DNA from: Pseudomonadota bacterium
GTDB taxonomy: Bacteria > Pseudomonadota > Gammaproteobacteria > Xanthomonadales > Xanthomonadaceae
Direction of reading: 5' to 3'
Length of the DNA: 64,000 nt
Assembly (NCBI GenBank): GCA_963205495.1
Contig: CAUJIN010000026.1
Span: 1 to 64,000 of the forward strand
This document shows positions 9,079-21,580 of the stretch, piece by piece (position 1 is the first letter of the stretch; each line of letters begins with the position of its first letter). Position numbers and translations under genes: made by a program. A model generated the notes under the pieces. That model saw nothing but the letters and a program-made list of their open reading frames with translations. It ran no database searches and was not told the origin of the DNA.

Positions 9079-9846
9079 ATGGCCACGAACGTCGTATTCG
9101 ACCTTGCGAAACTGCGCCGCAGCTGCGCGCAGTGCTCGCTGCACCAGCTCTGCCTGCCGGCCGGCATCGACCACGATGATCTGGATCGGCTCGACGCCAT
9201 CGTGCGCCGCCATCGGCCACTGGCGCGCTGCGAGCGCCTGTACCGGATCGGCGACACGATGGACGCCCTGTATGTGGCGCGTGAAGGAAACTTCAAGACC
9301 GTCGCCATCAACAGCGACGGCGAGGAACAGATCATCGGCTTCCACCTGCCCGGCGAGCTGATGGGCCTGGATTCGCTCGGTACCGGACAGCACCGCTGCG
9401 AGGCCGAGGCGCTCGGGCCGGCGCTGGTCTGCGAAATCCCGATCACCGCGCTGGAGGACGTCATCCACGCCGTGCCGGGCCTGAGCGCACAGTTGCTGCG
9501 GGTGATCGGACGCAGCGTGGCGCGCGATCAGGACCACCTGGAGATGCTGGGCCGACGCCAGGCGCAGGAGCGCATCGCCATGTTCCTGCACGGACTTTCC
9601 GAGCGTTACCGTTCGCTGGGCCACCCCGCCACCGAATTCAGCCTGCCCATGAGCCGCGAGGACATCGCGCGCTATCTGGGGCTGGTGATCGAAACCGTGA
9701 GCCGCGGTTTCACCCGGCTGCAGGACGAGGGCGTCATCAAGGTGCGCGGACGCCAGCTTCGCATCATCGATCCGGCCCAGCTCGAGGCCCTCGCACTCGG
9801 GCCACAGGACGCACCGCGCGAACAATCCTGCTCGCGCAGCGCCTGA
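9079..9846 (+). CDS. fnr: FNR-type Fe-S oxygen-sensing transcription regulator
   Basis: A 255-residue CRP/FNR-family regulator. Cys16, Cys19 and Cys25 in the N-terminal CAQCSLHQLC block plus Cys118 in ALVCEIP match the four ligands of the oxygen-labile [4Fe-4S] cluster in E. coli FNR. The cyclic-nucleotide-type barrel runs over about 30-140, followed by the dimerisation helix. The winged helix has SREDIARYLGLVIETVSRGF, whose E..SR recognition residues match FNR-type DNA binding (TTGAT half sites). Start ATG at 9079; the longer open frame upstream overlaps the neighbouring intergenic region and lacks family sequence. pldA follows after 16 nt. No obvious FNR box was seen in the window. Confidence 0.92.
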   Translation: MATNVVFDLAKLRRSCAQCSLHQLCLPAGIDHDDLDRLDAIVRRHRPLARCERLYRIGDTMDALYVAREGNFKTVAINSDGEEQIIGFHLPGELMGLDSLGTGQHRCEAEALGPALVCEIPITALEDVIHAVPGLSAQLLRVIGRSVARDQDHLEMLGRRQAQERIAMFLHGLSERYRSLGHPATEFSLPMSREDIARYLGLVIETVSRGFTRLQDEGVIKVRGRQLRIIDPAQLEALALGPQDAPREQSCSRSA

Positions 9847-9862
9847 GCCGAGGCCCGTTCCC

Positions 9863-10999
9863 ATGCCCCGGCACGCTCGCGCAGGCCTTGCCCTGTTTGC
9901 GCTGACGGTCTCTCCGGCCTTCGCCCAGCCCACCCGGGCACCGGAGCACTGCGCGACCATCGCGATGGATATCGAACGGCTGGCCTGCTACGACGCCTTC
10001 TTTCGCCTGACTGTGGAAGACACCCGCGCCGCAGATGATCGTGCCAGCGCCGCCGCAGATGCGCTGGTCCAGGCTGCGCCTGCGGAGCCGCCGCCCGATC
10101 CCGGCCGCTCGGCCGATGCGCCGGCCGACAACCGCGAGGTACTGCCTTTTGAAGAGGCCACCGCGGCACTGGCCAACGCCGGGCGCGGCTCGCTGCTGGA
10201 TCGGCGCTGGGAGCTGGCGCGCGATTCCAAGCTCGGCGTATTCAACCTGCGCGCCTACAAACCCATCTACGCACTGCCTTTTTTCTGGGCCGCCCGCACC
10301 AACGAACTTCCGCAGTCGCCCAATCCGGCCAACTCCGTGACCGAGTGGGAAAACGTGCAGCCGGTCGAAGGCAAGTTCCAGCTCAGCTTCAAGACCAAGA
10401 TCGCCGAAAGCCTTTTCGGCGACAACGGCGACCTGTGGGGCGCCTACACCCAGACCTCGCGCTGGCAGCTGTACAACGGCGAGAACTCGCGCCCGTTCCG
10501 CGAAACCAACTACGAACCCGAGCTGATGCTGGTGTTCCGCAACCGCTACCACTTCCTGGGCTGGAGCGGGCGGATGGCAGGCATCAGCCTCAACCACCAG
10601 TCCAACGGCCAGAGCGACCCGCGCTCGCGCAGCTGGAACCGCATCGTCGCCACGGTGGGTCTGGACCGGGAAAACTGGGCGCTGGTGATCCGTCCCTGGT
10701 GGCGCCTGCCGGAAGGCACGCGCGAGGACAACAACCCGGGCATCGAGGACTACATCGGTCGCGTCGACGCCATGCTGGTGTGGCGCAACGGCGAGCACGA
10801 GATCTCCGCCGTGGCGCGCCACTCGCTGCGCGGCGGCGAGCGTTCGCACGGATCGTTCCAGCTCGACTGGGGATTTCCGCTCGATGGCCCGCTGCGCGGC
10901 CACGTCCAGGTCTTCAGCGGCTATGGCGAAAGCCTGATCGATTACAACCACGCTTCCACCTACGTCGGCGTGGGCATTTCGCTGCTGGAGTGGTTCTGA
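9863..10999 (+). CDS. pldA: Outer-membrane phospholipase A (OMPLA)
   Basis: A 378-residue outer-membrane phospholipase that hydrolyses glycerophospholipids reaching the outer leaflet. Residues 1-21 are a Sec signal ending AFA. A Pro/Ala-rich linker (about 60-95) precedes the 12-strand barrel domain, which starts near LGVFNLRAYKPIYALPFFW. The catalytic block NHQSNGQS (around 243-250) supplies the His and Ser of the Ser-His-Asn triad, with SWN a few residues on supplying Asn. The protein ends in an aromatic strand (ISLLEWF) as outer-membrane barrels do, for BAM recognition. It is 16 nt downstream of fnr and likely co-transcribed. The N-terminal region (20-110) is longer than in E. coli. Confidence 0.92.
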   Translation: MPRHARAGLALFALTVSPAFAQPTRAPEHCATIAMDIERLACYDAFFRLTVEDTRAADDRASAAADALVQAAPAEPPPDPGRSADAPADNREVLPFEEATAALANAGRGSLLDRRWELARDSKLGVFNLRAYKPIYALPFFWAARTNELPQSPNPANSVTEWENVQPVEGKFQLSFKTKIAESLFGDNGDLWGAYTQTSRWQLYNGENSRPFRETNYEPELMLVFRNRYHFLGWSGRMAGISLNHQSNGQSDPRSRSWNRIVATVGLDRENWALVIRPWWRLPEGTREDNNPGIEDYIGRVDAMLVWRNGEHEISAVARHSLRGGERSHGSFQLDWGFPLDGPLRGHVQVFSGYGESLIDYNHASTYVGVGISLLEWF

Positions 11000-11059
11000 G
11001 GCAAACGCAGGAGCTCGGCCACCCGGATCGCGGCCGGGCCTTTCCCCTACACTCGGGGC

Positions 11060-13789
11060 ATGCACACGCCCAACGAATCCTCAGACGCGCCGCTGCGCGA
11101 AGTTTCCTTTTCCGCCGTCGACCAGCCGTTGAGCGATGACGTAAGCCGCCTCGGCAGCCTGCTTGGCGAGATGCTGGTGGACCAGCGCGGCGAGGACTTC
11201 CTCGCCCTGATCGAATCCATCCGCATCGCCGCAATCGGCCGGCGCGAGCGCGGCGAGGCGGAAGTGGTGCTGCGCCAGCATCTGGAAACCATGGCCCCGG
11301 CCACCGCCGAAGCGGTGGTTCGCGCATTCGCCGCCTACTTCAACGCGGTGAACCTGGCCGAGCGCGTGCACCGCATCCGCCGCCGCCGCGACTACCAGCG
11401 CGCCGGCAGCGCACCCCAACCCGGCAGCCTGCGCGCGGTGCTGGAAGACCTCAAGGCGGACGGTGTGGAGTTCGACACGCTGGCGCAGTGGCTGCCGCGC
11501 CTCCAGCTCGACCTGGTGTTCACAGCCCATCCCACCGAGGCCATGCGCCGCGCCCTGCTGGAGAAGGAACAGCACGTGGTGCGCGGCCTGATCGTTTCGA
11601 TGGACCCGAGCCTCACCCCGCAGGAACGGCGCGCCGAAACCGGGCGCATTCGCACCGCGCTCACGGCCGCCTGGCAGACCGCCGAAAGTCCGCCCTCGCG
11701 CCCCACCGTGGCCGACGAACTGGAGCACGTCGGATTTTATCTTTCCGAGGTGATCTACCGGGTGCTGCCGGTGTTCCACGAGGCGCTGGACGAGGCGATC
11801 GAAGCGGTCTACGGCCGGCGCCTGCCGCTGCCGCGCGCGCTGCGCTTCGGCTCGTGGGTGGGCGGGGACATGGACGGCAACCCGAATGTGGGAGCCGACA
11901 CCATCGCCGCCACCCTGGCGCGCCAGCGCCAGATGGTGATCGCGGCCTATCGCCGCGACCTGCAGCACCTCTCCGGCCTGCTCAGCCAGTCGCCGGAGCG
12001 CGCCGGCGTGGACACCGCTGTGTTCGACCGCATCGAGGACTACCGCAGGCGCTTTCCGGAGTCTGCGGCGCAGGAGCACCCGCGCCACGCCGACATGCCC
12101 TACCGCACCCTGCTGGCGCTGGTCGACGCGCGGCTTGCGGCCACCGCGCAAGGCGATGCGGAAGCCTATGGAAACCCGTCCGAGTTCGAGGCCGATCTGG
12201 CGCTGCTCGCCGGCAGCCTCGCCGCGCATCGCGGCGCCCACGCCGGCGCATTCAACCTGCGCCGCGTGCAGCGCCGCGCCGAAGCCTTCGGCTTCCACCT
12301 CGCCACGCTCGATGTGCGCCAGGACGCCGCTGTGCACTCCGAAGCGCTGGCGCAGTGCCTGAGCGATCCCGCGTTTCCCGGAACCGATCCTGCCGCGCGC
12401 GCGGCGCGGCTGACCGCGCTGCTCGCGGCGCCTGCCGACGCAGTCGAGATCGACTCCCTGCCCGAGCCCGCGCGCGGCACCCTGGCGGTGTTCCGCACCC
12501 TGGCGCAGGCGCGACGCGGCTACGGCGACGCCGCGCTCGGACCCTGCATCGTGAGCATGAGCCGCTGTGCCGCCGACGCGCTGGCGGTGCTGGCGCTGGC
12601 GCATCTGGCGGGCGATGCGGACGCAGCGCAAGCGCTGGACGTGGCGCCGCTGTTCGAAACCGTGGCCGATCTCGAAGCTGCGCCGCAAACCCTGCGCGAA
12701 CTTCTCGGCGAACCGCGCTACCGCGCCCACCTCGTCGCGCGCGGGGATCGGCAGATCGTGATGCTGGGCTATTCCGACAGCGCCAAGGATGCCGGCATGC
12801 TGGCCTCGCGTTTCGCCCTGCAGCAGGCCCAGATCGCGCTTCTGGAAATCGCGCGCGAGTTCGGCGTGCGGCTGGTTTTCTTCCACGGCCGCGGCGGCTC
12901 GATCAGCCGCGGCGGCGGCAAGACCGAGCACGCGGTGATCGCCGCGCCGCGCGGCAGCGTCGATGGCCACCTGCGCGTCACCGAACAGGGCGAGGTCATC
13001 CACCGCCGCTACGGCATCCGCGCGCTGGCGCTGCGCAACTTCGAGCAGGTCGCCGGCGCCGTGCTGCGTACCGGGCTGCGCCCGCGCAGGCCGGAGCCGC
13101 GCGAGGCGATCTGGCGCGAGCGCATGCGCGAGATGGCGCAGGTCTCGCGCACGGCCTACCGCGCACTGGTGCACGAAGACCCGCAGTTCGCGGCGTACTT
13201 CCGCGAAGCCACGCCGATCGACCTGATCGAACGCCTGCGGCTGGGCTCGCGCCCGGCCAAGCGCGCCGGCAGCGGCGACGTCGGTTCGCTGCGCGCCATT
13301 CCCTGGGTGTTCGCCTGGGCGCAGACCCGCGGCAACCTCACCGCCTGGTACGGCGTGGGTGCGGGGCTGGCGCACGGCGCGGCGGCCTGGGGCCGCGAGG
13401 CGCTGGCGGAGATGGTCCGCGACTGGGCCTTCTTCGCCACCCTCGTGGACGACCTGGAAATGGCGCTGGCCAAGACGGACCTGGGCATCTTCGAGGGCTA
13501 TTCGCGCCAATCGCCCCTGCACGAGGCGTTCCACCCGCGCATCCGCGCCGAGTTCGCGCGTACCCGAGACACCGTGCTGTCGCTGCGCGGTGCCGACGAG
13601 CTGCTCTCGCAGGACCCGAAGCTGCGCCGCTCGATCCGGCTGCGCAATCCCTACGTCGATCCGATCAACCTGCTGCAGCAGAGCCTGCTGCGGCGCTGGC
13701 GCGCCGACGGGCGCCCCGAGGACGCGAGCTACCGCGCCCTGGTCGCCACGGTGAACGGCATCAGCGCGGGGCTCCAGAACACCGGCTGA
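11060..13789 (+). CDS. ppc: Phosphoenolpyruvate carboxylase
   Basis: A 909-residue PEP carboxylase making oxaloacetate from PEP and bicarbonate, the main anaplerotic step feeding the TCA cycle. Family landmarks appear in order: VFTAHPTEAMRRALLEKE with the catalytic His (about 153-170), GGDMDGNPNVG, GYSDSAKDAGMLASR, then FFHGRGGSISRGGGKT with the essential Arg/Gly-rich loop (about 612-627). IPWVFAWAQTRGNL leads into the C-terminal part, and the end QNTG is the usual PPC terminus involved in allosteric binding. Length is typical (880-950). The ATG at 11060 precedes a short poorly conserved leader. The gene converges on cysK. Confidence 0.96.
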   Translation: MHTPNESSDAPLREVSFSAVDQPLSDDVSRLGSLLGEMLVDQRGEDFLALIESIRIAAIGRRERGEAEVVLRQHLETMAPATAEAVVRAFAAYFNAVNLAERVHRIRRRRDYQRAGSAPQPGSLRAVLEDLKADGVEFDTLAQWLPRLQLDLVFTAHPTEAMRRALLEKEQHVVRGLIVSMDPSLTPQERRAETGRIRTALTAAWQTAESPPSRPTVADELEHVGFYLSEVIYRVLPVFHEALDEAIEAVYGRRLPLPRALRFGSWVGGDMDGNPNVGADTIAATLARQRQMVIAAYRRDLQHLSGLLSQSPERAGVDTAVFDRIEDYRRRFPESAAQEHPRHADMPYRTLLALVDARLAATAQGDAEAYGNPSEFEADLALLAGSLAAHRGAHAGAFNLRRVQRRAEAFGFHLATLDVRQDAAVHSEALAQCLSDPAFPGTDPAARAARLTALLAAPADAVEIDSLPEPARGTLAVFRTLAQARRGYGDAALGPCIVSMSRCAADALAVLALAHLAGDADAAQALDVAPLFETVADLEAAPQTLRELLGEPRYRAHLVARGDRQIVMLGYSDSAKDAGMLASRFALQQAQIALLEIAREFGVRLVFFHGRGGSISRGGGKTEHAVIAAPRGSVDGHLRVTEQGEVIHRRYGIRALALRNFEQVAGAVLRTGLRPRRPEPREAIWRERMREMAQVSRTAYRALVHEDPQFAAYFREATPIDLIERLRLGSRPAKRAGSGDVGSLRAIPWVFAWAQTRGNLTAWYGVGAGLAHGAAAWGREALAEMVRDWAFFATLVDDLEMALAKTDLGIFEGYSRQSPLHEAFHPRIRAEFARTRDTVLSLRGADELLSQDPKLRRSIRLRNPYVDPINLLQQSLLRRWRADGRPEDASYRALVATVNGISAGLQNTG

Positions 13790-13800
13790 GGCCCGCGCGC

Positions 13801-13825
13801 CCCGCGCCGGCGCTCCAAGCGCGGG
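13801..13825. terminator. Possible hairpin between convergent ppc and cysK
   Basis: Arms CCCGCGC (13801-13807) and GCGCGGG (13819-13825) pair perfectly over 7 bp around an 11-nt loop. It lies in the 42-bp gap between two convergent stop codons. There is no T-run on either side, so intrinsic termination is uncertain. Confidence 0.3.
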
Positions 13826-13831
13826 TACGCA

Positions 13832-14791
13832 TCAGCCGAGCGAGGCCAGCCACTCGTCGTCCGAGCCCTCGTTCACGCCCTCGAACAGCGCCGTGGAAAG
13901 GTAGCGTTCCCCGGTGTCGGGCAGCATGGCCAGCACCACCGAGCCTTGCGGCGCGCGCTGCGCCACGCGCAGTGCGGCCGCTGCCGTGGCACCGGCGGAT
14001 ATGCCGACGAACAGCCCTTCTTCCGCCGCCAGCCGACGCGCGGTGGCAATGGCCTCCTCGTCGCTCACCGTCAGGAGCTCGTCGTGCAGCTCGCGGTTGA
14101 GGACTTCGGGCAGGAAATCCGGCGTCCAGCCCTGCACCTTGTGCGGCTTCCACTCCGCGCCGCCCAGGAGCGATGCGCCGGCCGGTTCGGCGGCGACGAG
14201 CTTTACTTCCGGCCGCGCCAGCCGGAGCATTTCGCCCGCGCCGGTGAAGGTGCCGCCGGTGCCCCAGCCGGAAACGAAGTAGTCCAGCCGCCGTCCCGCG
14301 AAATCCTGCAGGATCTCCGCGCCGGTGGTGCTGCGGTGGTAGGCCGGATTGGCCGGGTTGGCGAACTGGCTGGCGAGGAACCAGCCGTGCGTTTCGGCCA
14401 GCTCGCGCGCCCTGGCGACCGCGCCGGTGGTGCGCGCCGCGGCGGGCGTCAGGATCACCTTGGCGCCGTAGGCACGCATCAGCTTGCGGCGTTCGATCGA
14501 GAAGGTCTCGGTCATCACCGCCACGAAGCGGTAGCCGCGCGCGGCGGCCACGAGGGCCAGCGCCACGCCGGTGTTTCCCGAGGTGGCCTCGATGATGGTG
14601 TCGCCGGGCTGGAGCACGCCGCGCTGCTCGGCGTCGAGCACGATCGCCAGCGCCAGGCGGTCCTTGACCGAGCCGCCGGGATTGAACGCCTCGACCTTGG
14701 CGTAGACGGCGGCGTGCTCGGGCGCCAGGCGATTCAGGCGCACGATCGGGGTGCGGCCGATGGTTTCGACGATGGATTGGTACAGGGCCAT
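13832..14791 (-). CDS. cysK: Cysteine synthase (O-acetylserine sulfhydrylase)
   Basis: A 319-residue fold-type II PLP enzyme that makes L-cysteine from O-acetylserine and sulfide. Lys43 in NPGGSVKDR is the PLP Schiff-base lysine. EATSGNTGVALALVAAARGY is the substrate loop (SGNTG), and GWGTGGTFTGAGEM is the phosphate-binding Gly-rich loop. The C-terminal SAGAT..AAL and LPDTGERYLST are standard. Length matches CysK/CysM; the GGSVKDR version is shared with CysM-type enzymes, so A or B type is not decided. The gene is divergent from a CysB-like regulator, which suggests control by cysteine starvation. ATG at 14791 follows an AGGAA-like site. Confidence 0.93.
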   Translation of the reverse strand: MALYQSIVETIGRTPIVRLNRLAPEHAAVYAKVEAFNPGGSVKDRLALAIVLDAEQRGVLQPGDTIIEATSGNTGVALALVAAARGYRFVAVMTETFSIERRKLMRAYGAKVILTPAAARTTGAVARARELAETHGWFLASQFANPANPAYHRSTTGAEILQDFAGRRLDYFVSGWGTGGTFTGAGEMLRLARPEVKLVAAEPAGASLLGGAEWKPHKVQGWTPDFLPEVLNRELHDELLTVSDEEAIATARRLAAEEGLFVGISAGATAAAALRVAQRAPQGSVVLAMLPDTGERYLSTALFEGVNEGSDDEWLASLG

Positions 14792-14979
14792 GGGGGATTC
14801 CTGGAAAGAGGCGGGCTTGGCCCGGGCCTGCGCATGGTGGGCGCGGTCGCGGCGCGGGAAAAATGGCGGGATCGCGTTTTAATATGCTTTCGGGTTATAA
14901 GCTCGGTCGCGCGGGTGCTTGGACGCCCGCCATTTCGCGCCGTTAGCGTGCACATCGCCATTCCATATGCCATGACGCC
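14792..14979. promoter_or_regulatory. Divergent cysK / LysR-regulator control region
   Basis: In otherwise very GC-rich DNA, 14876-14902 is a short AT-rich island containing TTTTAATATGC and GGTTATAAGC. TATAAG (14895-14900) could be a -10 element for the rightward regulator gene, and the reverse complement offers CATATT or TATTAA for cysK. LysR-type proteins usually bind such shared regions. The exact operator was not identified. Confidence 0.4.
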
Positions 14980-15948
14980 ATGACACTGACCCAGCTGCGC
15001 TACCTCGTCGCCATCGCCGACTCCGGCCTCAACATCACCCAGGCGGCCGAGTGCGTGCATGCCACCCAGCCCGGGCTGTCCAAGCAGCTCAAGCAATTGG
15101 AGGACGAACTGGGTTTCCAGCTCTTCCTGCGCCGCGGCCGCAGCCTGGATTCGATCACCGCGCCGGGCGTGGAGGTGATCGCGCGCGCCCGCAAGGTGCT
15201 GCTGGAAGCCGGCAACATCCGCGCGCTGGCGGCCAATCTGCGCGGGGAAATCCAGGGCGAGCTGGCGATCGGCACCACCCACACCCAGGCGCGCTACGTG
15301 CTGCCTCCGATCATCGGCCCGCTGCGCGAGCGCTTCCCCGAGGTCAGCATCCACATCGTCCCGACCGGCGAAGGCGAGGCATTGGCGGAGCTGGGGCGAG
15401 GCGCGGACCTGGCGCTGGTAAGCAGTTCGGGCGCACCGCCCGGCGGCGGCATCGCGGTGCCGCTGTATTCCTGGCGCCGCGTGGTGATGGTGCCGCGCGG
15501 TCACGCCCTGGCGCGGCTCGATCGCGCCCCCACGATCGAGGAGCTGGCGCGCGAGCCGATCGTGAGCTACGAATCCTCCCTCAAGCCCGAATCCTCGCTG
15601 CGAACCGCTTTCGCGCGCGCGGGTCTGGAGCCGCGCATCGCCTTCACCGCGCGCGACGCCGATCTCATCAAGACCTATGTGCGCGCCGGCCTGGGCATCG
15701 GGGTGCTGGCGGAAATGGCCGTTTCGGCCAGAGACGACGCCGACCTCGTGCCGCTGCACGCCGATGCGCACTTCGCGCCCTGCATGGCCTGGGGCGTATT
15801 GCCGCGCGAACGGGTGCCGCGCAACTACACCCTGAGCCTCCTGACCCTGCTTGCGCCCCAGCTCGATGCCCGCGATCTGCGGCGCGCATTGCAAGGCAGT
15901 TTCGAGGGACAGTGGCCGACGCCGCCGGCCTGGTCGCAGCGCGGCTGA
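14980..15948 (+). CDS. cysB: CysB-like LysR-family transcription regulator
   Basis: A 322-residue LysR-type regulator. The N-terminal winged helix-turn-helix spans about 3-60 (TQLRYLVAIADSGLNITQAA and HATQPGLSKQLKQLEDELG), matching CysB/Cbl proteins closely. The effector domain (about 90-300) has the CysB-like HTQARYVLPPIIGPLRERFPEV, where CysB contacts sulfate or acetylserine. Family knowledge: CysB activates sulfate assimilation and cysteine genes when N-acetylserine accumulates. Being divergent from cysK by 188 bp fits that role. The start ATG at 14980 follows the pattern MTLTQLRYL. It ends 12 bp before the convergent kinase gene. Distinguishing CysB from Cbl is not possible here. Confidence 0.85.
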   Translation: MTLTQLRYLVAIADSGLNITQAAECVHATQPGLSKQLKQLEDELGFQLFLRRGRSLDSITAPGVEVIARARKVLLEAGNIRALAANLRGEIQGELAIGTTHTQARYVLPPIIGPLRERFPEVSIHIVPTGEGEALAELGRGADLALVSSSGAPPGGGIAVPLYSWRRVVMVPRGHALARLDRAPTIEELAREPIVSYESSLKPESSLRTAFARAGLEPRIAFTARDADLIKTYVRAGLGIGVLAEMAVSARDDADLVPLHADAHFAPCMAWGVLPRERVPRNYTLSLLTLLAPQLDARDLRRALQGSFEGQWPTPPAWSQRG

Positions 15949-15960
15949 TCGCGCCGTGTT

Positions 15961-18521
<2,561 letters not shown>

Positions 18522-18522
<1 letters not shown>

Positions 18523-21500
18523 CAGAGCACCGCCGAGTTGAAGTCGAAATCCAGCGAACTGCCGGCCGTCTGCACCAGGTTGCCCTGGATGTAGTCGATG
18601 CCCGACATCCATAGCACCGCCGCGGTGCGGGTGTCCTCCACGCGCGGGGCGATGACCCCCACGGTGCGCTCGTGCATGCGGTCGACGAGCTGGTTGAAGG
18701 CGCTGCGCTGCTCGCTGCTGCCCAGCCGCGTGATGAGGTCGGGCGCGACCTTGACCAGATCCACCGGCAGCACGTGCAGCATGCCGTCCTGATCCTCGCT
18801 GCCGCGGTAGTGGCTGAGGCAGAAGCGCACCCCGCGCACCACCAGATCGGTGCATACGGCGTGGACCTGATCCAGCGCCAGACCGACCTCGTCGGCATTG
18901 ATTTCCAGCACCAGCGACTCGCCGAGCTGGCCAGGGCCGGAGATGCGCTCGGCCATCCAGGCGACGTAATCCCCCTGGCACATGGACTCGACCGACTGGT
19001 TGACGAACAGCGTCACGCCCTTGGCCATGGCCATGCGGTTGGCGATCACCTCCAGCGCCCGGGCCAGAACCCAGCGGTCGAAATCCGGCAGACGACCAAC
19101 CTCTCGCACCACCGGCAGCAGCTTGCCGGCCGGAATCACTTCTCCATCGGGCGCATGCAGGCGCAGGAGGGTCTGGTACTGCGCCTGTTCGCCGCCCTGG
19201 AGGGCAACGATGGGCTGGAAGTCCAGATCCAGCCGGCCCGGCTCGAAGGCCTCATCGAGCAGCGCGGCCACTTGCGAAACGTGCTCGCGATCGGACGCGC
19301 GCGCCGGCGCCGACACGGGAGCCGCGGCCTGCACGACCGGCGCGATCTCGACCAGCGCCTCCTGCGGCGCAGCGTCGGCCTCCAGACGCGAGGCGTGCTC
19401 GGCCGCATTGAGCACGGCAGCGGCGTCGGCATAGGGCAGGCGCAGATCGGCCACGCCCATCACCAGATCCAGCAGCACGGTTTCCCTGGGGGTTTCGAAC
19501 GGGTGCCGGCGGATCGCGTCGCGCAGCTGCTCACCGTCCAGCGTCAGTTGTTCCGCATCCACCTCGGCATCGAAGATCAGGAAGCAGCCGTCGCCGTAAC
19601 GGCTGGCCATGGCACCCGAGCCGAGCTGGCCGACGACGAACTGGGCCACGTCCTCCAGCAGTTCTTCCGCCGTGGTAAGCCCCAGCCGCTGTCGCAGCGC
19701 CGGAACATTTTCCACCCCCAGGAACATCACGCCGCCGCGACGGCGGGTGGTTTCGGTCTCGACCAGCGCCTGCTCCAGCCGTTCGAGCATGGCGGCGCGG
19801 AAGTGCAGGCCGGTGCCGCTGTCGAAAGGCTCCGGCCGCGCCACCTGCGCGGCGCGGCTGCGGATCGCGCGCGCCCGGCGCACCCGGTTGGTGACGGCGG
19901 AAATCAGGTGCTTGGGGCGAATCGGCTTGGAAAGGAAATCATCCCCGCCGGCGCTGAGCGCCTCGTAATGCTTGTCCTCGTCGCTCTCGCCGGACAGGAA
20001 CACGATCGGCGTGTGCAGGAACTCGTCGCGCTCGCGGATCAGCGCGGTCAGCTCGGCACCGTCGCAGTCGGGCATGTAGAGGTCCATCAGGACCAGGTCC
20101 GGCTGGAAGCGCTGCATCGCTTCCATCACCCGCAGGCCATCGGCCACCACCTCGGCCTCCATGCCGGCGTTGCGCAGGATCGATTCGGCGAACAACCCCT
20201 GCGCGTGGTCGTCCTCCACCACGAGGATGCGGTATCGGACCTCGTTTCCGGAGCGGACGATCTGCTCGATTCGGGCCAGCACCGCATCGGAGGTTTGCTC
20301 GCCGAACAGGAGCGCATCGGCACCGACCCGACGCGACGCCAGGCGCGCGCCCATGGTGTCGGCCGAACACATCACCAGCAGCCGGATCGGGCCATTGGCC
20401 TTCTGCCGCGCCGTACGCAGCGCGGCGGCAAGCCCTTCCAGCTCGCCCTCGAACGCCGCATCGATGATCACGACCTCGGGCGTCAGGGCACCGAGCACTT
20501 CGGCAAGCTCTTCGGCGTTTTCCAGAAGCTCCAGCTCATAGCCCAGCGATTCGAGGCGCTGGTCCAGCTCGATGGCCAGAGCGCCGCTGTCGGTCAGATG
20601 GAAGATGCGAATCCCCGATCCGGAAACCAGCGCGGGCGCATCGACCGGCGCACTGCGCGCAGCGGGGGGCCGCGAGGGCGAAACCGGCGCCGGCTTCGGA
20701 ACCGAAGCCGGCACGGCTGCGGCGACTGGTGCTGGCACAGGAGCCGGTGCTGGCGCGGGTCCGGAAGGGATCGGCAGCGGCGCTGGGGCGATCGCGGCAG
20801 CGGATGCCGGCGGCGCAGCCGTCACCTCCCAGAAGGCGTCGAGCGATCGATCGGGCGGCGCGGCACCCAGCCCCCAGTCGTAGTCATCCGAGGGAGCGGC
20901 CACGTCGCCCTGAATGAAATCATCGGGCGGCTCTGACGCCCCGTCCCGCGATTCCGCCTCGACCGCATAGTGCGCCGCCACGCGCTCGTGCACGATTTCC
21001 AGCGGCGCGCCGGCAGCACCGCCGGACAGCACCGCGCCAAGGTCGATCTGTGCCAGCCCCAGCGGATCGCCCTCGCAGTCCTCGCCGTTTCCGCCATCCT
21101 GCGCGTCGGACCACGACTGCGGCGGCGCATCGTCAACCCAGCGTCGCCAGAATCCGGCCGGCGGCACCTCGATGCGCTCGTTTTCGCTGCGCCGCACCTC
21201 CAGGCCCGCCGACCGACCGCCACTCTCGTCGCAGTCCAGCCCCCCCAGCAGGGCCAGCAGCGCGCCGCGCGATTCGGCGTCGGGCGGCTCCGGCTGCGCC
21301 AGCGCCGCCCCCACCGCGTCCGTCAGGGAAAGCAGGGGAATCGCGTCGAACTGCGGCTCGGCAAAAGCGACCTGATCCAGCAGCGCGACCAGATCGCGCT
21401 GCAGCAGCCACACCGAACTCACGTCCCACGCCTGCCCGCACAGATGCACGAGGCGCGCGCGCGCCTCTCGGATGCGTTGGGCGTAGTAAGCGGCAAACAC

Positions 21501-21545
21501 GGGCGAATGGAACGTCGTGTCAGCCGGATCAGCCTGCAGGTGCAT
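18522..21545 (-). CDS. Receiver protein with degenerate GGDEF and EAL domains
   Basis: A 1007-residue cytoplasmic protein. Residues 1-240 are unassigned and acidic, and a Pro/Ala linker covers 240-300. A receiver-like segment (312-432) precedes a true receiver (439-556) with Asp488 in LMDLYMPDCDG and Lys540 in SKP. The GGDEF-type domain (about 575-720) has SRYGDGCF at 648-655 in place of the GGDEF loop. The EAL-type domain (about 770-1007) has QTL at 791-793 instead of EAL, and NAD and SHYRG replace the metal-binding TES and DDFGTG motifs. It should therefore neither make nor cleave c-di-GMP. FimX-type c-di-GMP receptors have the same layout and similar losses. It is coupled to the hybrid kinase downstream, and type IV pilus or twitching control is a possible but unproven role. 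Confidence 0.88.
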
Positions 21546-21580
21546 GGTGCGGCGCGCTGTGTCTCCCCTGGACAGGGTGA

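Noticed and set aside
11081..14100. Long alternative frames over ppc (817 and 870 codons)
   Set aside because: Both are shadows of PEP carboxylase, whose motifs are all in the annotated frame.
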